In this document: positions 62,541 to 64,000 of the stretch, in pieces | Layout: every line of letters starts with the position of its first letter | How positions within the stretch are numbered: position 1 is the first letter of the stretch | Source: JAIBDK01 sp965261915 | GTDB lineage: Bacteria > Pseudomonadota > Gammaproteobacteria > Arenicellales > Poriferihabitantaceae | Direction: 5' to 3' | Assembly: GCA_965261915.1 (NCBI GenBank) | Contig: CBDHDW010000013.1 | Coordinates: 1,364,001-1,428,000 of the forward strand | Length of the DNA: 64,000 nucleotides | The notes under the pieces: generated by a model | What the model was told of the DNA's origin: nothing | The model's database searches: none | What the model saw: only the letters and a program-made list of their open reading frames with translations | Position numbers and translations under genes: made by a program

Positions 62541-64000
62541 CGTAACTGCCCAGGTTGTTTTTAAGCGTATTTCAGTGTTGCGATAATCTGATCGGCAGGC
62601 ATCATCAGTGTTTCGATGATGTTCCATCCTTGTTTTCTCGCCGTTGTGATGACGCTGCGCAGGGTGGCAAAATCCTCTGCCCCTTGTTCAGACCTGAACC
62701 CTCCCGATATTTTCTGGCGTAACTTCATCATCCGCAGGTCGCGTTCAGCTTCGTTGTTTGTGAATGGCACGTCGGGATCTGTCAGAAAGCGCAGGGTGCC
62801 TTCCTTGTGATCGCGCAATCGTAAAGCCAGATTATGTCCTGTCCGTCGCTTCTTGCGCCCCCGTCTTCCGGGTTTTGGCGGCACGAGTGGAGGCAATTCC
62901 TCATGGAAACCCAATGCAGCGGTGATGATCCTGTCGTATCGCCGATTAATAAGCGCAACAAGCGGTGTTGAAACCGCCACGCCCTTATCCCGCGCGGCCT
63001 GTGTGACATGGTGCGCACGCCGCAGTAGCCTTTGCATCTGACCAGCCCAATCTTCCTGTTCGATTTCGACCAACGCTTGCAGTTCCCGTAAATGGTGTGC
63101 ATTGCACAACGCATGGGTAACACCATCCAGCGTGAAGTAGGGCTGCCAATGATCATGCACGATACAGCCCGTGAGATTGGATAACAGATTACCGCGTTTG
63201 CTGCTGACCCGGTAGAAAGCCAGAAGCGGTGTACAGGCAACGTGAAGCCATTGCAGGCACCCCGTAATCCGGAAACCCGTCTCGTCAAGATGTTTGACGT
63301 GGACCTGTTGGGCGATCACATCCTGCAGGTGAGAAGCAACCCCCTTGAGCCGCTCTGATGCTTTGCGGTTCATGGCGGCCACAGTGGCAGGAACCAAAGG
63401 GGCATTGAACAAATCGGCCATTATTTGCGCCAGTCTGTCTTCCGGCAGGAAATGGGCGCATTGGAGATATGTTGCCACTCCGGCAATGCGTGGCCCGTAC
63501 TGCACGGGTGCCTTCACCTCCAGAGGAAACGCAGCCTTGGTTGTTTCTCCACAGTGGCCACAAAGGCAGACATGTGCCCTGTGTTCCGTTGTCACCAGAG
63601 GCTGTGGCTCGGGCAGGTCAAACACCTGTCGTGCGGCGTAATCCTCTGCCATTGATGGCGACAGCGGTGTGCCACATTGCCCGCAGACAGAAGGAAAGTG
63701 ATCTTCAACATGATCGGGGTCTGCCGTTTGGCACAGAGTGCTTCCCTTGTGGCTTTTCTGCCCGCCTGACTTTTTACCGGATTTTCTCCGCAGACTTTTG
63801 GTTCTGGGTTCAGCCTTGGGCTTCTTTAGGCCGTCGCTTGAAGGCGGCTTGCTACTGTTGCTGCTGTTCAAGCTGAGGCGACGCTCAAGGTCTTCAATGC
63901 GAGCCACAAGCAGGGCTATCGTTTGTGCATTCTTCTGCTTCAGCTCTTCATAAGCCTCAACGGAAACATAACCTTTGGGGGCGTCTGGAAAATTCATAAT
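62541..64000 (-). mobile_element. IS66-family element, partial (continues past window end)
   Basis: Includes the transposase and its downstream end near 62541-62560. The terminal inverted repeat cannot be confirmed because the other end is outside the window. It probably lies at the 5' end of the GFA gene. Confidence 0.6.
62561..63997 (-). CDS. IS66-family transposase (TnpC)
   Basis: 478 residues. Leading coiled coil (ALLVARIEDLERRLSLNSSN then SSKPPSSDG), zinc-finger-like VCGQCGTPLSP and VCLCGHCGETTK, the DDE core with HLDETGFRITGCLQWLHV and VHDHWQPYFTLDGVTHALCN, and the late NNEAERDLRMMKLRQKISGG. Complete in length. The higher GC content compared with neighbours suggests recent arrival. TnpA/TnpB partners, if present, would lie beyond the window edge. 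Confidence 0.93.
   Translation of the reverse strand: MNFPDAPKGYVSVEAYEELKQKNAQTIALLVARIEDLERRLSLNSSNSSKPPSSDGLKKPKAEPRTKSLRRKSGKKSGGQKSHKGSTLCQTADPDHVEDHFPSVCGQCGTPLSPSMAEDYAARQVFDLPEPQPLVTTEHRAHVCLCGHCGETTKAAFPLEVKAPVQYGPRIAGVATYLQCAHFLPEDRLAQIMADLFNAPLVPATVAAMNRKASERLKGVASHLQDVIAQQVHVKHLDETGFRITGCLQWLHVACTPLLAFYRVSSKRGNLLSNLTGCIVHDHWQPYFTLDGVTHALCNAHHLRELQALVEIEQEDWAGQMQRLLRRAHHVTQAARDKGVAVSTPLVALINRRYDRIITAALGFHEELPPLVPPKPGRRGRKKRRTGHNLALRLRDHKEGTLRFLTDPDVPFTNNEAERDLRMMKLRQKISGGFRSEQGAEDFATLRSVITTARKQGWNIIETLMMPADQIIATLKYA

Noticed and set aside
1..64000. CRISPR array, prophage or rRNA operon
   Set aside because: No regular spaced repeats, phage structural genes or rRNA sequence seen.

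Overview
The window looks like chromosome of a gammaproteobacterium, probably marine or host-associated. Core genes in this lineage's style include mpl, rnd, mltA, rph-rdgB, rpsU-yqeY, dsbA, cspA and tRNA-Gln(CTG). Metabolism leans to organosulfur and methylated-amine compounds. The second half carries many insertion sequences (IS) and broken genes, which suggests ongoing genome erosion. All identifications are by eye from translated sequence and motifs; no searches were run.

Layout. 1-2.2 kb: taurine/sulfonate genes (ald, then a partial xsc). 2.4-4.7 kb: a Nudix hydrolase, an SDR remnant and an MFS exporter. 4.8-11.9 kb: a dimethylglycine/sarcosine dehydrogenase-like enzyme, a second MFS carrier, a SlyD-like PPIase with a shifted tail, a MocR regulator and a TauA-like binding protein divergent from it. 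11.9-17.9 kb: a polyamine-type ABC transporter behind a structured leader, whose last permease has an unusual extra C-terminal domain, and a MetE-like methyltransferase. 18.3-28.5 kb: mmsA and conserved housekeeping genes. 28.6-35.9 kb, minus strand: a phosphoglycerate mutase-Nudix fusion, rdgB, rph, a GNAT remnant, an agmatinase-family enzyme, a rhodanese lipoprotein and malonyl-CoA decarboxylase.

36-45 kb: an internally deleted IS256-type element, a 2OG-Fe(II) oxygenase, a PhyH pseudogene, and a TauE/SafE gene split by a tandem array of three IS1182-type elements. The TauE C-terminus resumes in frame about 5.7 kb downstream after a TTTA duplication. 45-48.7 kb: tRNA-Gln, SnoaL-like and VOC proteins, MarC, a possible MttB remnant and an AGCS symporter with a 47-bp tandem repeat at its 3' end. 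48.8-56.9 kb: three IS1380-type copies. The first two flank cspA, csaA, a flavin reductase, a DsbA-family protein and an SDR, and ATAC recurs at the outer ends like a composite-transposon target duplication.

56.9-60.2 kb holds the most notable system: a small chromosomal integron. It has a typical integron integrase (intI), a divergent cassette array, one recognisable attC, a 413-bp cupin cassette whose two ends can be placed to the base, and a second cassette with a convergent restriction-modification pair. Both R-M genes look damaged: the methyltransferase lacks its catalytic N-terminal motif and the endonuclease is frameshifted. 60.2-64 kb: a DddP-like M24 enzyme, a GST, a GFA-family gene with TGA at a conserved cysteine, and an IS66 transposase running to the window edge.

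How the genes fit together: Xsc/Ald, the TauA-like protein, the MocR regulator, TauE and DddP-like enzyme point to taurine, sulfonate and possibly DMSP use. The DMGDH-like enzyme, MetE-like enzyme and MttB remnant point to methylated amines and one-carbon transfer. PotABCD-like genes, the agmatinase family enzyme, MmsA and malonyl-CoA decarboxylase could handle polyamine or guanidino compounds and C3 semialdehyde/malonyl products. These links are inference.
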